This document shows positions 36,861 through 49,369 of a DNA stretch of 64,000 nucleotides, in pieces (position 1 is the stretch's first letter; every line of letters begins with the position of its first letter). This stretch comes from Megalonaias nervosa (Eukaryota > Mollusca > Bivalvia > Unionida > Unionidae), in the NCBI GenBank assembly GCA_016617855.1, contig JAECUM010001872.1, positions 62,001-126,000 on the forward strand, in the 5' to 3' direction. Both the position numbers and the translations under genes were made by a program. Below the pieces are notes generated by a model. The model saw nothing but the letters and a program-made list of their open reading frames with translations. It was not told where the DNA came from and searched no databases.

Positions 36861-38198
36861 ATTAACTCACATGTCTAACTCACAAAGGAGTGTGATATCT
36901 TGTTGAAAAGATGAATTTCTGTACATTAAAATGATGTCTGTATTATTGAAAAGTGTCACTGTTAACTTGAATATACCATTAAGAAATCAAGGTCCAGGAA
37001 TGAAACTGCAATTGAAGTTATAAACTTTATCTCTTTTTATATATTTTTGTAAGGGGCTATGAATTTGAAGTGCTTTAAAACTAGCTTCTTCACTCCAAAC
37101 AGAACATTTTCATGATTTTGACTAATATTAATATCAATAAGTACCTGTGGTTCCTTAGTTAAAGTACAAGCAGTATAGTGAAAATTCAACTGTGTTGAGT
37201 AAAACATCGACAGTGACAAGTAACTGTTGCAACCCATTTATTCCAGTGACAAGTGCCTGCAAAAGATTTTCCTAACCTCTGTAGTTGGATCCATTTCTCA
37301 CCTGCCTTGCTTGAACAATAATTCATTGAATGAATTCACAATGTCTAAGATCTGCCCTCATGATAAAGACTTAACTTGATTAATAAGGCCTAAATTAAAC
37401 AAGTGGGACTGACACCTGCCTAACAGCCAAAACATGCAAGAGCAATATCTGGATCATTAGGATCCTTTCTACAGAAAATTCTTCCCATGCTGAAGGTATT
37501 TTATGTTATGGAACAATTATTTCCAAATTTCTCAATATATATTTTTTAAATTTCATCCATATTGATGATACAGCAGTTGCATTTCACCAATACTGTACAG
37601 CCTTTCTGCCAGAAAAGTCAGTCCTTCTGTACCTTTTAAGAAGACATGTAAAAGTTGATCTATTTTTAGTAGTTTCTGACCTTTTAGACAGGTTTCTTTT
37701 GTACATAATTTTAGACAGTTTTCTTTTGGTATGTTATTCAAACAACTTTTGCCTGGATGCTTTCTGTCAAATTTGGTCAAATTCTGTTCAGCAGTTTGTA
37801 AGAAAAAAATGTATTCCCAGTTTTTGACTTATAATCATGGTAGCCATACAATGCTGGCAGATAGCATCTGACACTTGAAAGCTCTTGATAACAGTGTGCT
37901 TCCTGTCAAATTTGGTCCACTTATCCAATTCCTATACTCATTCACACATTGAATAAACAGTTAACCTGTTGTATTAAACTATCACAATACACAATACATA
38001 GTCATTAATATGGAAAAATTTACTGCTGAATAAATATATTTATTCCTACCTTGCACTACAATGGTCATAAATAGTCTTCTGTTTAGGCTAGGACTTAACT
38101 ACAATGGAAAAATCTCTGTGGTCATGCACTAAACACAAACACTTAATCCATGTTAATAAAGTATAAAAAGGTCACTGTGGTCTCTGGCTGCAAGCGTG
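36861..38198. other. MYPT intron, nothing recognised
   Basis: AT-rich, no supported feature except a short GTCACTGTGG-type repeat fragment near 38130-38190. Confidence 0.5.
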
Positions 38199-38200
38199 TA

Positions 38201-40356
38201 CAATGTGACCCCACTATAACACGGTAGTTGGGAGCCAAAGAACCCGACTGTGTTATAGACCGAACCATGTTATAAGCAACCAGGTCAATTAACAGAAAAA
38301 ATGATGCATGCACCAGAAAAAATATGCGGAGGGGGGTAGGTAATAAATGCAGGCGCAAAAATACGTGCTTCACTGGCACAGTTTTCATCTTAAATCGATG
38401 CATATTAAATGAGAAATACACCTGTAGTGAAAACAGAGAAGGCATATATAATATTTAACTTTATTCTGAGAACCACGCATTGGTACATATACGTGTATAC
38501 TGTTTATATATACATGTCTAATGCATTGCAATGAATAAAGTATCAACACCATGTACTCACCCGCAAATCACGTCACATACATTGAATCCGCAATACAAGT
38601 AATTCCATCGAAAATATGCACACACAGAGATTTAAAATATTCAATAATTTTGTCACAGGTCATATAGGCCTGAATTCAGCGGAAAAAAATAGCACAATCA
38701 CGTAACGAATGATGAAGCACATTTACTTTTTAAGTATGTCCGAAGGCCGTAAAAGTTTACGTTTTAAGCGCTGTCAGTAGAGTTCATAAGCATAAACTTT
38801 TTTCCTGTAAAAAGGAAACTTTCACGGCACAGTAAAAATGTTCCAGTCACATTGGAAAATGAAACAATCCATCAGATTCCATTGCTTTTATTTAAGTTCG
38901 GTAATGGCTTCCTTTGAAGAAAGGTTCTTTGTTTTTATTGAAGATTGTAGTCGGCTTTCTTTGATGAAGGGTGCATGCGTTATTGAAGTCACCGCTAAAG
39001 GACAGCTTTGGAGAACCAAAGAAATGCCTGTTTCTTATTGTGGCGGCAACATCAAAAAATTGTATTGCATGATTGAGACTGATTTTTTTTCCCATTTGCT
39101 TAGTACGTTTTCATAACAATCGGTGCTTCAAAGGTAATGTTTTCTTTGAAATTTCAGCTACTATTTTATCTGGGTACATTTTTTAAAAAAAAATGAATTG
39201 GCCGTCGTATGGTCAATTGTAGTTACTGTTCCTCCCTGCCTATTGAATAGACAAGTGAGAGCTTTTTTTTTTTTACATTTATGGTAGTGGAGTGATGCTG
39301 CCTTCCACGCATGCATCAGAAATTTAAAGAAAGGGTCAATCGACGATAGAGATGCAGGTGTTCTGGTCTGATGACAGGGATTACTACAGAAAATGTGAAT
39401 GTTCTGAAGGATTTAATTCTGAGTGAAAAAAAGAGGAATTTTACTTACCATCCACATACAAATGTCAGTCTATGTAAATATATTAATTACTAGCGAGCGG
39501 CCGAAAATCCAACGAATATAGATTATGAGATAATGCCTCATCCGGTTGATCTCCGCTACCAGAAATGTAAATTTGAAAAAAAAGCGGATATCTCAAAACA
39601 TACAGTACTCATGCTAGATGTCAACATAAGCGGATTATGATATAACAATGCACTGTTAAGATGGTTTGTCAATATGGACAAAGAATTTGTTTATGTAACA
39701 ATAGATAAATTTCAGTGCATTTTACATCAACTTTATGGCTTCCTTTCATGGGGCCTCTGAATTTCTCCACTCCAAACCAATGGCTGTATATACAAGTTTA
39801 AACAGCCAACAATGTCGCCAATAAAAAAAAAATCGCCAGATGGTTAATGTTCCCTCTAAGATGCGCGGCTGTGCAGCCGCGCAGCTCATTAGAAAATGCA
39901 GTACAGCAGTTTCAAAATTCTGTGCACAAGTTTTGGTAGCAAATACATATGTCGCGCAGCAGTTTCAAAATTCCGCGCACACAGGAAAATATTAGAGGGA
40001 ACGTTGCAGATGGTACATTTTGCTGCCAAGAAGGAAAAAAAAATCTCAATTTGCAACATTGGCGAAGCCCTGCGCAATTCCTGAAAAAAATTTTACACGT
40101 TATTTTTCGTACTTTCGTGTATGAGCAAAATGCATATAAAATTTCAGTAGCCACACCACAATCGTCTTGTATTATTCATATGCGATCTCTTCCCTAAAAT
40201 GATAATAAACTTTTTTTTTCACGTACTTTTAAGAAAGAAATTTATTTTTTCGTGTACGAGAAAAATACATGTATATGAAATTTCGGGAGCAACACCACAA
40301 CCGTGTTATATCCGAATTCATGTTATAACGGAGCGTGCTATAGCGGGGTCACACTG
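38201..40356. mobile_element. Pogo/Tigger-like non-autonomous DNA element I
   Basis: 2.16 kb, starting caatgtgaccccactataac and ending with the inverse gctatagcggggtcacactg, flanked by TA (38199-38200, 40357-40358). Ends of this form, with a TA duplication, are typical of pogo/Tigger elements of the Tc1/mariner superfamily. The interior has only short frames (the longest, 38838-39116, has no recognised domain), so it does not encode a visible transposase. A hAT MITE is nested at 39845-40006. Confidence 0.8.
39845..40006. mobile_element. hAT-type MITE nested in pogo-like element I
   Basis: 162 bp with ends taatgttccctctaa and ttagagggaacgttg, flanked by the perfect 8-bp duplication cagatggt (39837-39844, 40007-40014). 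GC-rich palindromic interior (gcgcggctgtgcagccgcgc). The inverted relative at about 41000-41060 lacks it, giving a natural empty site. Confidence 0.9.
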
Positions 40357-40439
40357 TACTTCTAACAGAGATTCATCCAATTATTAAATTTCATTATCTG
40401 ATCAAAAAGCACCTAATAAATCAACTTTAAACAACACGT

Positions 40440-40860
40440 CAACAAGTCACTGAAGCATTAAATATAGATTTTTTTCTGCAATATTGGTGTAGCGATTATT
40501 AAGATGCATCCCCTTGACAAGTTCAAGATGTTAGGTGGGACAAGTAGTCTCACAGATGCCAGAAACTTGTGTGGTTGCAAGTTGAAGGCAAAAACTTCAC
40601 CAATGCCAGTTAAAGATGAAATAAAGATGTCACAATGAGCTTGTTTTGATGAATGGGTGTGGTATTAACACAGATGCATATCGTCATCAGTTTCATGATT
40701 CAAGTCAGTAAAGTGTAAAATATGGCCATAATGACCTACTTTTGTAATCAGCTCATCAACCCCTCACCTAATTTCATAATTTTTCTTTCTTTCTTAAAAG
40801 TATGCAAAGTAAGGTGCAAAAGGTTTATCATCATTTTGATGAAGAGATCACACATGAATT
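40440..40860. repeat. GTCACAGTGACC-type divergent repeat, second locus
   Basis: Contains aagatgcatccccttgacaa, atgtcacaatgagc, agtttcatgattcaag and aaaatatggccataatgacctac, matching the 12-kb array. It separates pogo-like element I from its inverted relative. Confidence 0.6.
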
Positions 40861-40869
40861 CTAATTTAA

Positions 40870-43380
40870 GAAGATTGTGGCATGGCTCCTGAAATTCCAT
40901 ATATATGTATTTTTCTTGCACATGAAAAAATATTTTTTCTTCTTAAAAGTGCAAATAATAATGTGCAAAAAGTAAATTCATTGATCGGACTGGGCTTTGC
41001 AAATGTCGCAAATTGTGATTTTCTTGCCTTATTGATGACAAAATAAGCCAATTTTGTTTTGCAACATTCTTGGCTGTTAAAACTTATATCCTGGGTTTGG
41101 AGAGGAGAAATCCAGAAGCACCATGAAAGGAAGCTGCAAACTGGATATAAAATGCACTGGAATCTATCCATTGTTACATAAACAAATTCTCTGTTCATAC
41201 TGACAAACTATCTTAACAGCCCACTGTTATATCATAATCTGCTTATGCTGACATCTGGCCTTAATACTGCTGTGATATACTCCAATAATCACGCTACCAG
41301 GTCCAGCTACAATCGACCAATCTTTGCTGGCAGGAACAGTAACAACTATGATTGGTCAAAGGATGGCTAATTCCATTTTTTTTTAAAAAATGTACCCAGA
41401 AAAAAATGGTTTTGCTGAAACTTCAAAGAAAACAGATTGCCTCTAAATACTAAGCAAACGGAAAAAAAATCATCAGTCTCAATCAATGTTCTAAAATTAT
41501 TTGAAGTTGAAGCTATAATAAGAAATGGGCATTTGTTTGGTCCTCCAAAACTGTCCTTTAGCAGTGACTTCAGTAACACATGCACCCTTCATCAAAGAAA
41601 AGCAACTACAATCTTCAATAAAAACAAAGAACCTTTCATCAAAGGAAGCCATCACCAAACATAAATAAAATCAATGGAATGCAATGAATTGTTGCATTTC
41701 CGAAAGTTACTGGAGCACATTTATTGTGCCATGAAAGTTTCCTTTTTGCAGGCAAAAGGTTTATGCTTATGATCACTACCAATGACAGCATAAATACAAA
41801 TAAAAATTTGCATCTTTTAAAACCACAGATATCTGGCTGTCAAGCTAACTGAAGAAAGGGTATCCTGAAAAGATGTTTGTTAAAATTTTTAATTTGTTCA
41901 CGTTTTCATTTCCCTATGAATAGCCTCATTCCCTGGGTAGCCTCGGCAGGATGACCAAAATCTAGGCCAATTTAATAATATGTATGTATAGCATGTAAAT
42001 CATAGACATGTGTTACTGGTGACAATATTATAGCTAATTGTTCAGTGTCAATCTAATATAGATCAAATGACAACTAATATTTTTTATACATGTTTTGTGT
42101 TTTCTAATGGAATGTGACTGATACATGAATTTTATAACAAGTGATCTACACTCAAATTCATGGATTTTTCATATACATGTATGGTACTTAATGGATTATG
42201 GATTGTACTTGTTATGTGTACGCTCGAACAAAAGTAACAAAAGAAAGGAGTGAAGCCAACAAGCTTTGTAAGTTTTAACAAAATACTTTTATTTTCCTAG
42301 AAAACAAGGTAAAAATATGAAATAGAACTTATGGTTTGTGAATATAATCCAAAAATTAATCCTAGAATTCAAAAATATAAGTCCTATCACTAAACAGTTC
42401 TAATTGAATCCAGGTACTCGATGAAGTTCCAATATGTAAGGTGATGACGTCAGATGAGGCCGTTGTACTGATGGCAACAGTTCCTCATTGAATCACAATT
42501 TATAATGTTCCCCTTTAGAATTCCAGAATAAATTTCCACTAAATGTCTTTGTCCCAGAATTTTTATAAAGAGCACTTGTGTTTTTTCTAGAGAATATAAA
42601 GTATTAAATCCACAAAATAGAAGAAGTCTAAATCAACTGGCATCAACATAAAAGAAAACCACTTTGAATTCTAAAGGTTTAAGATACGACGGGAAAATCT
42701 ACTATAAAACGTCTGTTTTAACCCATGATTTTAGATCACATGGTGGCTCACATGACGGGGCTACATGATCACTAATTTGAACAGCGCAGTAAAAAAAAAA
42801 ATGCCATTTAGCATGTAGCTTAGAATAGCCCTATCTAAGAATCAGATTCTCATGCTGAAAAAAAAATAAAAAAGAAAGGCTGTTTACAACTTAGCTAACA
42901 TGTGGGCCGAACATGACCTTGGTAATAGCCAATCATTTTCACTTAATGTTTACAAATGTCTGAACCAAGGTGAGCTAAAAATAGTGATAAAGTAATATTT
43001 TGCGTTTTAATCGGGTCAAAACAGAAGACTGAATTTTTTCAAAAATATCAAATCCCGTGAAAATTATCATTACAATAAAATGTAATGAAACAAAAATAGA
43101 ATAAAAAAGAATTCAAAACTAACACACAAGCAAATTAATTACATATACGTAACATACTACACAAATGTAAGTTGTCAATATACAAGTGTATTTCAAGCTA
43201 GTTCATCTTCATTTAATCAAAAAAGCAAGTATTTTTGCTATTACTCACTTTCCAGCCATATGTTTGCTACATGCAGCATTTTCTTCAGTCAACTGTCCTG
43301 GTTGGTTGTAACATGGTTCGGTCTATAGCAAGGTTGGGTTCTATGGACCCCAACAAATGTGTTATAGCGGGGTCACAATG
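40870..43380. mobile_element. Pogo-like element I, inverted, truncated and interrupted copy
   Basis: 40870-41830 is the reverse complement relative of about 38750-40300, and 43303-43380 is the reverse complement of the left end (tagcggggtcacaatg at its close, with TA at 43381-43382). The opposite terminal repeat, about 60 bp, is missing at 40870. Between 41840 and 43300 the sequence does not match element I and is either diverged or inserted. The minus-strand frame 40866-41198 is a by-product. Confidence 0.7.
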
Positions 43381-43391
43381 TATTCTTAAAG

Positions 43392-43643
43392 TTGTTCTTG
43401 TTGTTGTTGTTGTATGGTTTTAATGCCATTTTTCAGCACAAGATAGGCCATACATGGCAGCCAGTATAAATGGTGGAGGAAATATCCAGGAAAACCCCAG
43501 AAAGAACCACTGACCCACAAGAAGCTACTGGCAAGCTTTCTCACATAGCCACGTTAGCCAAACCCAAGACTTGAACTCACACAGACAGAGGTGAGATGGC
43601 AATGATCCATAACAGTGAGCACTTTAGACTACTCGGGGCCCCA
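43392..43643 (-). mobile_element. tRNA-derived SINE family A, copy
   Basis: Same family as 53112-53363 and same orientation, with an (AAC)n tail at the left. Flanked by the perfect 11-bp duplication tattcttaaag (43381-43391 and 43644-43654). It sits one base pair beyond the terminal repeat of the broken pogo-like copy. Confidence 0.9.
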
Positions 43644-43654
43644 TATTCTTAAAG

Positions 43655-44794
43655 ACAAGTAATGCCATGTATGATATGGTACCCTGTAGATATCAATGCC
43701 TGTTTGTATCACGATAACAAGATGGCAAACAAAGCTTGGACGGTGACTAAATACACCTGGTTGCGAGATATAAAAACACTGTTTCAACTTTATGTATCAA
43801 ATACAAAGGTTATTTTACTTACAAAGCAAGTCATCACCAGAAAATGACTTTGGAGTCTTTAATGTATGACGATTTTTATATGCAAAGTATACTGACCTAG
43901 GGAAGCTGACCTTGACTTCTTTTTACCAGTATTCACAGGAATATTGAAAATAAATTGAAAAAAATTAAACAGCAGGAGTTCTGTAATTGACATTTTGACC
44001 ATGGTGAAATCTATTAAAGCATATGCTGTAAATGAATAGGTTTCAACTGTGCAGCATGATTACTGGAAGTTCAAATAAATTGTTAACTGAAAATAGGACA
44101 ACTTGGCACTGTTCAACTATAAAATTTGCAGCTCAATCAAAGAGTTGTGAAATCAAAGAGCCGCCATTACCAGTTAAAGGCTTTGCGCTGGCAGATAACT
44201 AAGGAAGTATTACTTATACACTTGGCTTATGAAAAAGGCAAATATAAATCAAATCAGAATTTTTACTGCAACAAACAGTGTATAGCAAAACACGAAATAT
44301 AATACAAATACAAATTGTTCCAAGTTGCATGAAAATGGAAACAATTGCTAGAAAACACCTGAAGGTAAACAACACTGATGAACACTCCACAGGTTAGTTT
44401 AAATGTAGCTTAAATTATTGAAATCCGATCAAATGTAGATATTATTATCATGTAAAGAATACTATAATAAAACAATTAACCTCAGTGCATCCCATAATCA
44501 ATATGCAAATTTAAGTTTCAGTGCATTTTTGGAGATGCAAGTTTCAAATGATTTCATTTTTAACTCCTACGATTGATACCCTCATGAATCATTTTGCCAG
44601 CTAAATTGAAAAGGTGTCCCACATCTTATTACTCAAAATCAAAGATCTGTCCAAGAACATACAGTGCCCCAAAAAATCACTTTAGAAATTAATTTAAGGG
44701 GTCCCAACAGTACATATGGTAGGCTATAATGCTGTAGTTGGGCAATATCTTTGAAACAGAACTATACAAGTCAGAACAGTTGAGCCAGTTCAGT
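43655..44794. other. MYPT intron, nothing recognised
   Basis: AT-rich, no supported feature. Confidence 0.5.
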
Positions 44795-44796
44795 TA

Positions 44797-46351
44797 CAGT
44801 GAGACTCCTCAAAACCAAAACCCCTTGGGACCCAAATTTTCTTTTCAGTTTTGAGACGTTTTCAGTTTATCGAGGCTTTTGCAGATGTGAAAAAAGTCTC
44901 TTTAAGAACACTTATGTGACTGACGAGATGGAGAGAAACAGGGATACATTGCAGTTACGAAAGCATGTGTCTGTGTGTGTAAAAGTGTACAAAATTATGA
45001 AATTTGTTACTTTATTATTATATTTTAAATAAATGCATTTAATGAAGAATTAGCTGAACAATACTGAAAATTGTATCCTGTCTCATGAATACGCTTCCTC
45101 AACATAGCAATATTGTCCTAATCACAAGAAATATCTGAGAAATGAGCTATAACTTTACTTCCATTGGAATTATGAATGATACTCCACAATGTATAATTAC
45201 TCTGTGTGATTCATAATATTCACAGTTCAAAAGCCTAAATTGAGGAAAGGCATGGAGTGTTGTGTTGTTTCTTACACTGTTCTGTAACTAATGTGGTTTG
45301 TGTTAATAATTCCATTTCTTGTGCCATAACAAAATAATGGTCATCATTAGCAATCAAAATGTTTTTTAATCTCTTTTATAAGCTCAAAAATTTCAGGGTA
45401 AGTCATATCATTGCCAAGTGGCTCAGAACATACATTCTCATCATAATATTCACTGCTTTCCTCATTGTCTTCACTTGTCTCCCCTGCTGACTGCTGACTT
45501 ATCTGTTCACATTATTTATCCATTTAATGAATATCTGTATAGTCATCCATGATTTCCTGTTAGCTATATATAGCAGCAGGGTTTCTAAGCCCTGCCGTTT
45601 ACAAGTGGTTTCAATTTCTAACCATAGTATTGCATGCAAAACATCATTAAATACATGGATGTATTGATTTTTCTCTATTGAAAATCATTTTAGTGAATCT
45701 GACTTTTAGAATACAGCTTTGTTGGTCTCCGTCGGCAAAGCATCAAAAGCAAAGCCACATTCCTGGTTAATAAAGCCCTGATATTTAAACAGCAAGTAAA
45801 ATATATTCTATTAATTATGTAAACAAATGAATAGCATCTGTCACAATTAGATAACCTGCATATAAACACAGACTTTCTTAAAGAGATTATCTACATACAT
45901 TAAGTTATTAATATATGTAATTAACCTTAAAAGCTGGTTCTTTTGTATGGTGGAAAGACTTCAGATTAGTCTCCTGTCAGTCCTGATCTGTGTCAGCATG
46001 CGTGTCAAGTGTTGTTTTAACCCACATGCCCTGCAGACATTTTCTGGATCCTGGTTTCACAGATAAGCTCACTACAATACTTGTTAACTGTAATAAGTCT
46101 GTTCCAGCATATGTCAGAAATTTAGTAGCTAAATATATTTCCAAGTTTCAACCGAGTTTCAGTTTTATGGGGTATTTTCAAATGAAAATTTAAATTTTGA
46201 ATAGAAATTTGTTTTGGTGTTCAGAAGGAAGAGTTTCAGTTTACTGGAGAAAAAGTGATGATATTTAAGATGGATAACTGCAGAACTCGAAACAAAATTA
46301 GTCTTGAGGTGTTTCAATATCCTGAGGTTTTGATTCTGAGGAGTTTCACTG
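44797..46351. mobile_element. Pogo-like non-autonomous DNA element II
   Basis: 1.56 kb with ends cagtgagactcctcaaaacc and the inverse ggttttgattctgaggagtt plus tcactg, flanked by TA (44795-44796, 46352-46353). About 28 bp of inverted repeat. No transposase domain is visible; the 77-codon frame at 44799 starts inside the terminal repeat. Confidence 0.8.
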
Positions 46352-46861
46352 TATAATCAAACTTGCTAGTACCCATTTTTCCTGCACATTTGTGCAAAGC
46401 CAGAGTTATCAGCATACATCTTCATTTGCACAGTTATTATTTCACTTTCTCTTTCCTACGAGTTTTTTGAAGATGACAACTGTACACATTAAACTAAATG
46501 GCCTACTCTCAAATCTAACTGAGGCAAGGAACAATAAGGCAAGTATAGCTCCTTGGTAGAGGCTGCATTATACTGTTCACACAACCCCAAGGCAATTTTA
46601 CATCTGTGCACTGTACGGCTTAATAAATTAGGTCAAATACCCAGTTAAAACAATCACTTTATTACAGAATACCAGTTTCTCAGCAGAAACCTCCATTGTC
46701 CAATTTGGGAATTTTAATCTCAGTCAAAATACTGGGGGTGGGTGTGCGGTAAAACTAATTTTAATTACGTAGTTCACTGCTTTAATTTTTCCCACTATAT
46801 TCCCCAGTCCCAAGTGAATTCCCTGCTCTGATTAGTAATGAAGGCTTAAAGAAAATAAAGA

Positions 46862-46945
46862 TTTTCAAGATGGCTGCTGTGGTGGCCATACTGCATGTCA
46901 GATTGGCACCATTTTCATCTGGAACCAACTAGTCATCTGAAATCT
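46862..46945. repeat. Single partial unit of the dispersed repeat
   Basis: ttttcaagatggctgctgtg gtggccat followed by the cagattggcaccattttcat block; a lone unit between pogo-like elements II and III. Confidence 0.7.
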
Positions 46946-47216
46946 TGAACATAAGAAAGGAGAAATCCAAACAATTTTCCTAAGACTTGTAACAAGTTTA
47001 TGATTCATTACTGAAATTTAATTCTGAACTCAAATTTTTATTGATGGATGCTAAGCAATTAGATAAATGTTGGAAGATATTAATCCTTAGGAAGAAAGTT
47101 TGTGAGATGAAGATATTTAGTATAAAGCTGGGTATCATACACTGGAATTATATATTTTATAAGCCAAAACATTTCATCAATCACAATTTAAACAAAGAAA
47201 CCAGCAATACATAATA

Positions 47217-49139
47217 CATTCAAATCCACTTATCTCGACCTCAGTTATCTCGAGATCCTGTGTATGTCAAGCATTTAGGTCCAGTCCTGAAAAAATCCTT
47301 CTTTGTAATGCTAATTTTTTCCCGCTTATCTCAACCCCTGTTAAGTCGATAACCCTGTTATGTTGGGCAAAGTTTTCGGTCCAAAGTAACATGTGAACCC
47401 GCTTAACTCGATGAAATGCAACTTTAATGTCTATCTTGGAGAAATTGTACAACAAATAATCCAGCGTTTCTGTACTACCATACCGCAAGGATGGAAAAAG
47501 TCAGTACAAGACCAACACTACAACTGCTAATCAACCAATCTCATCAATGCATGGTTTATCACTTTCATAGAGTGGAGAAAATTATGTTGCAAACAAAACT
47601 TAAGGGTAGGAAACTGAATGAACGAGTTTCTGGCCATTATGGTAGCTATGTTCATAATAGATAGCGTCACATGTCAACACCACGGCAATATAGTTCGTTC
47701 CACACAGCATCACGCATTTTATCTTATCAGTAACTCAGAAAATTATCAGATCAGCATCATTAAATGTAAATAAAAATACCTAATTCATTTTACACTATAT
47801 ATTTAAAACAAAATAGGTACGTTTAGCTACATTTAATGACGGTAACCGGAAAACTGACAGAACTACAGATAGGATCAAATTCACAATGCTTTGCGGAACA
47901 AACAATAATGTAATCGCATTACAATATCGTCATGGCCAGTCACCAACTTAATTCATACACAATTAACAACTTGGGTTCAGAGTTCACTTGTAAATAGTTA
48001 AATGTTTCCATGATTGGAGCGAGTGTAAGCCTTCAAATTCAACATGGCTAGATCACATGACTTACAATCATCTATAAATAAAAACTGGCAAAATTCCAAA
48101 CCAAGCTGGTAACACCATCCCCCACCCCAACAAAGTCATGGTTATGAATTTGTTTTGAACAAAGAGTAAATAAAAGCACAAACAGTATTTTTAAAAAACC
48201 ATAGCGCCCAGTATTTCTTAAAATGAAGTTGTCCATGGCATTGCCTGATTACAGATTTCTTCAATGCAAACTGAACAAAGCAGAAAGTGAAAACAGTAAC
48301 ACCTATGAAACAGAAAGAGGATTTCTTTCATTTGTATTGTTTTATCTAGAATTGAAAATCAAAGTCTTGCACTCCATCAAAGTGATAAGCCAACTCTCCT
48401 GCTGATGCTGTATTGTTGCCAACGGTCACTGATCAAAGTCAGGAAGGATAGGGGACTACAACTGTATGAATAGATTAAGTCAGCTTCTTAGAGAATTTGA
48501 TGTTGAGACAGTTAACTTTAAAGACTTTAAACACATTTTACAGTTTGTCGACACATAAATACTGACAGGCCCATCTTTTTTTTCCGGTACAGAGGCAAAT
48601 TTTATCTATTAAATCTGGCATACCGAACCTCTGATGATCAACAAAAGCGATAAATTTTCATGCACAATTTTGTTTAGTTGCATTTTGCTACTAGTTAAAG
48701 TCAACACTAACAAAAGAAAATACTTTTTAAAAAAAAGTACAGTCCTACATGTACAATTTAAATTGGTCTAGATTCTGGTCAGCATGAGAAAACTATTGCA
48801 CTGCTGAGGCTACCAAAAGGATGAGGCTATCACAAGGAAATAAAAACAACTTTATACCACTGATATTGTTATAGTAACTTAAGTGTTGTAAAAATTTGTG
48901 ACTTGTTACTTAATCAGAACTCCCATCTTTTTTCTGCAACCTGGTATAAATGAATCATTATTTTTATTTTACGTTAGAAGTTCCATTTGTTTTTAAAAAC
49001 AAAACTCGTTTTTGGTGCTTCGGATGCATAATCATTGTTCTGCAGTACATTTATCAACTAAACCCTGATATCTTGGGACTCGGGTATGTCGACGATTTTT
49101 TGACACCCCCAACGTAATTGAGATAACCGGGTTTGACTG
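47217..49139. mobile_element. Pogo-like non-autonomous DNA element III
   Basis: 1.92 kb. Left end cattcaaatccacttatctc and right end the inverse of cagtcaaacccggttatctc, flanked by TA (47215-47216, 49140-49141). This end sequence is the classic pogo/Tigger form. Further sub-terminal repeats (cttatctcaacccc, cgcttaactcgatg) lie near 47322-47412. No recognisable transposase. Confidence 0.82.
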
Positions 49140-49369
49140 TAATATGAATAAATTAAAGATTCATATGAACTGACATAAACAGTCGTTAATTTATTACATT
49201 TTGCTTTGGTATGTTTAGTGTTTTCATGGCTAAGGAACAAAGGTTATTTACTGATAAACATTAGAATTAATCTGTGGAACAGTATATAATAGAGAAGATA
49301 AATAAAATCTAAAATGGTAGCATGTTTTTCTAACTTTGAGTAATTTGTTAATGACACAATGGATGTATG

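Noticed and set aside
38838..39116. 92-codon frame in pogo-like element I as a transposase
   Set aside because: No helix-turn-helix or DDE residues; the inverted copy does not preserve the frame.
40866..41198. 110-codon minus-strand frame as a gene
   Set aside because: It is the diverged inverted copy of element I non-coding sequence.
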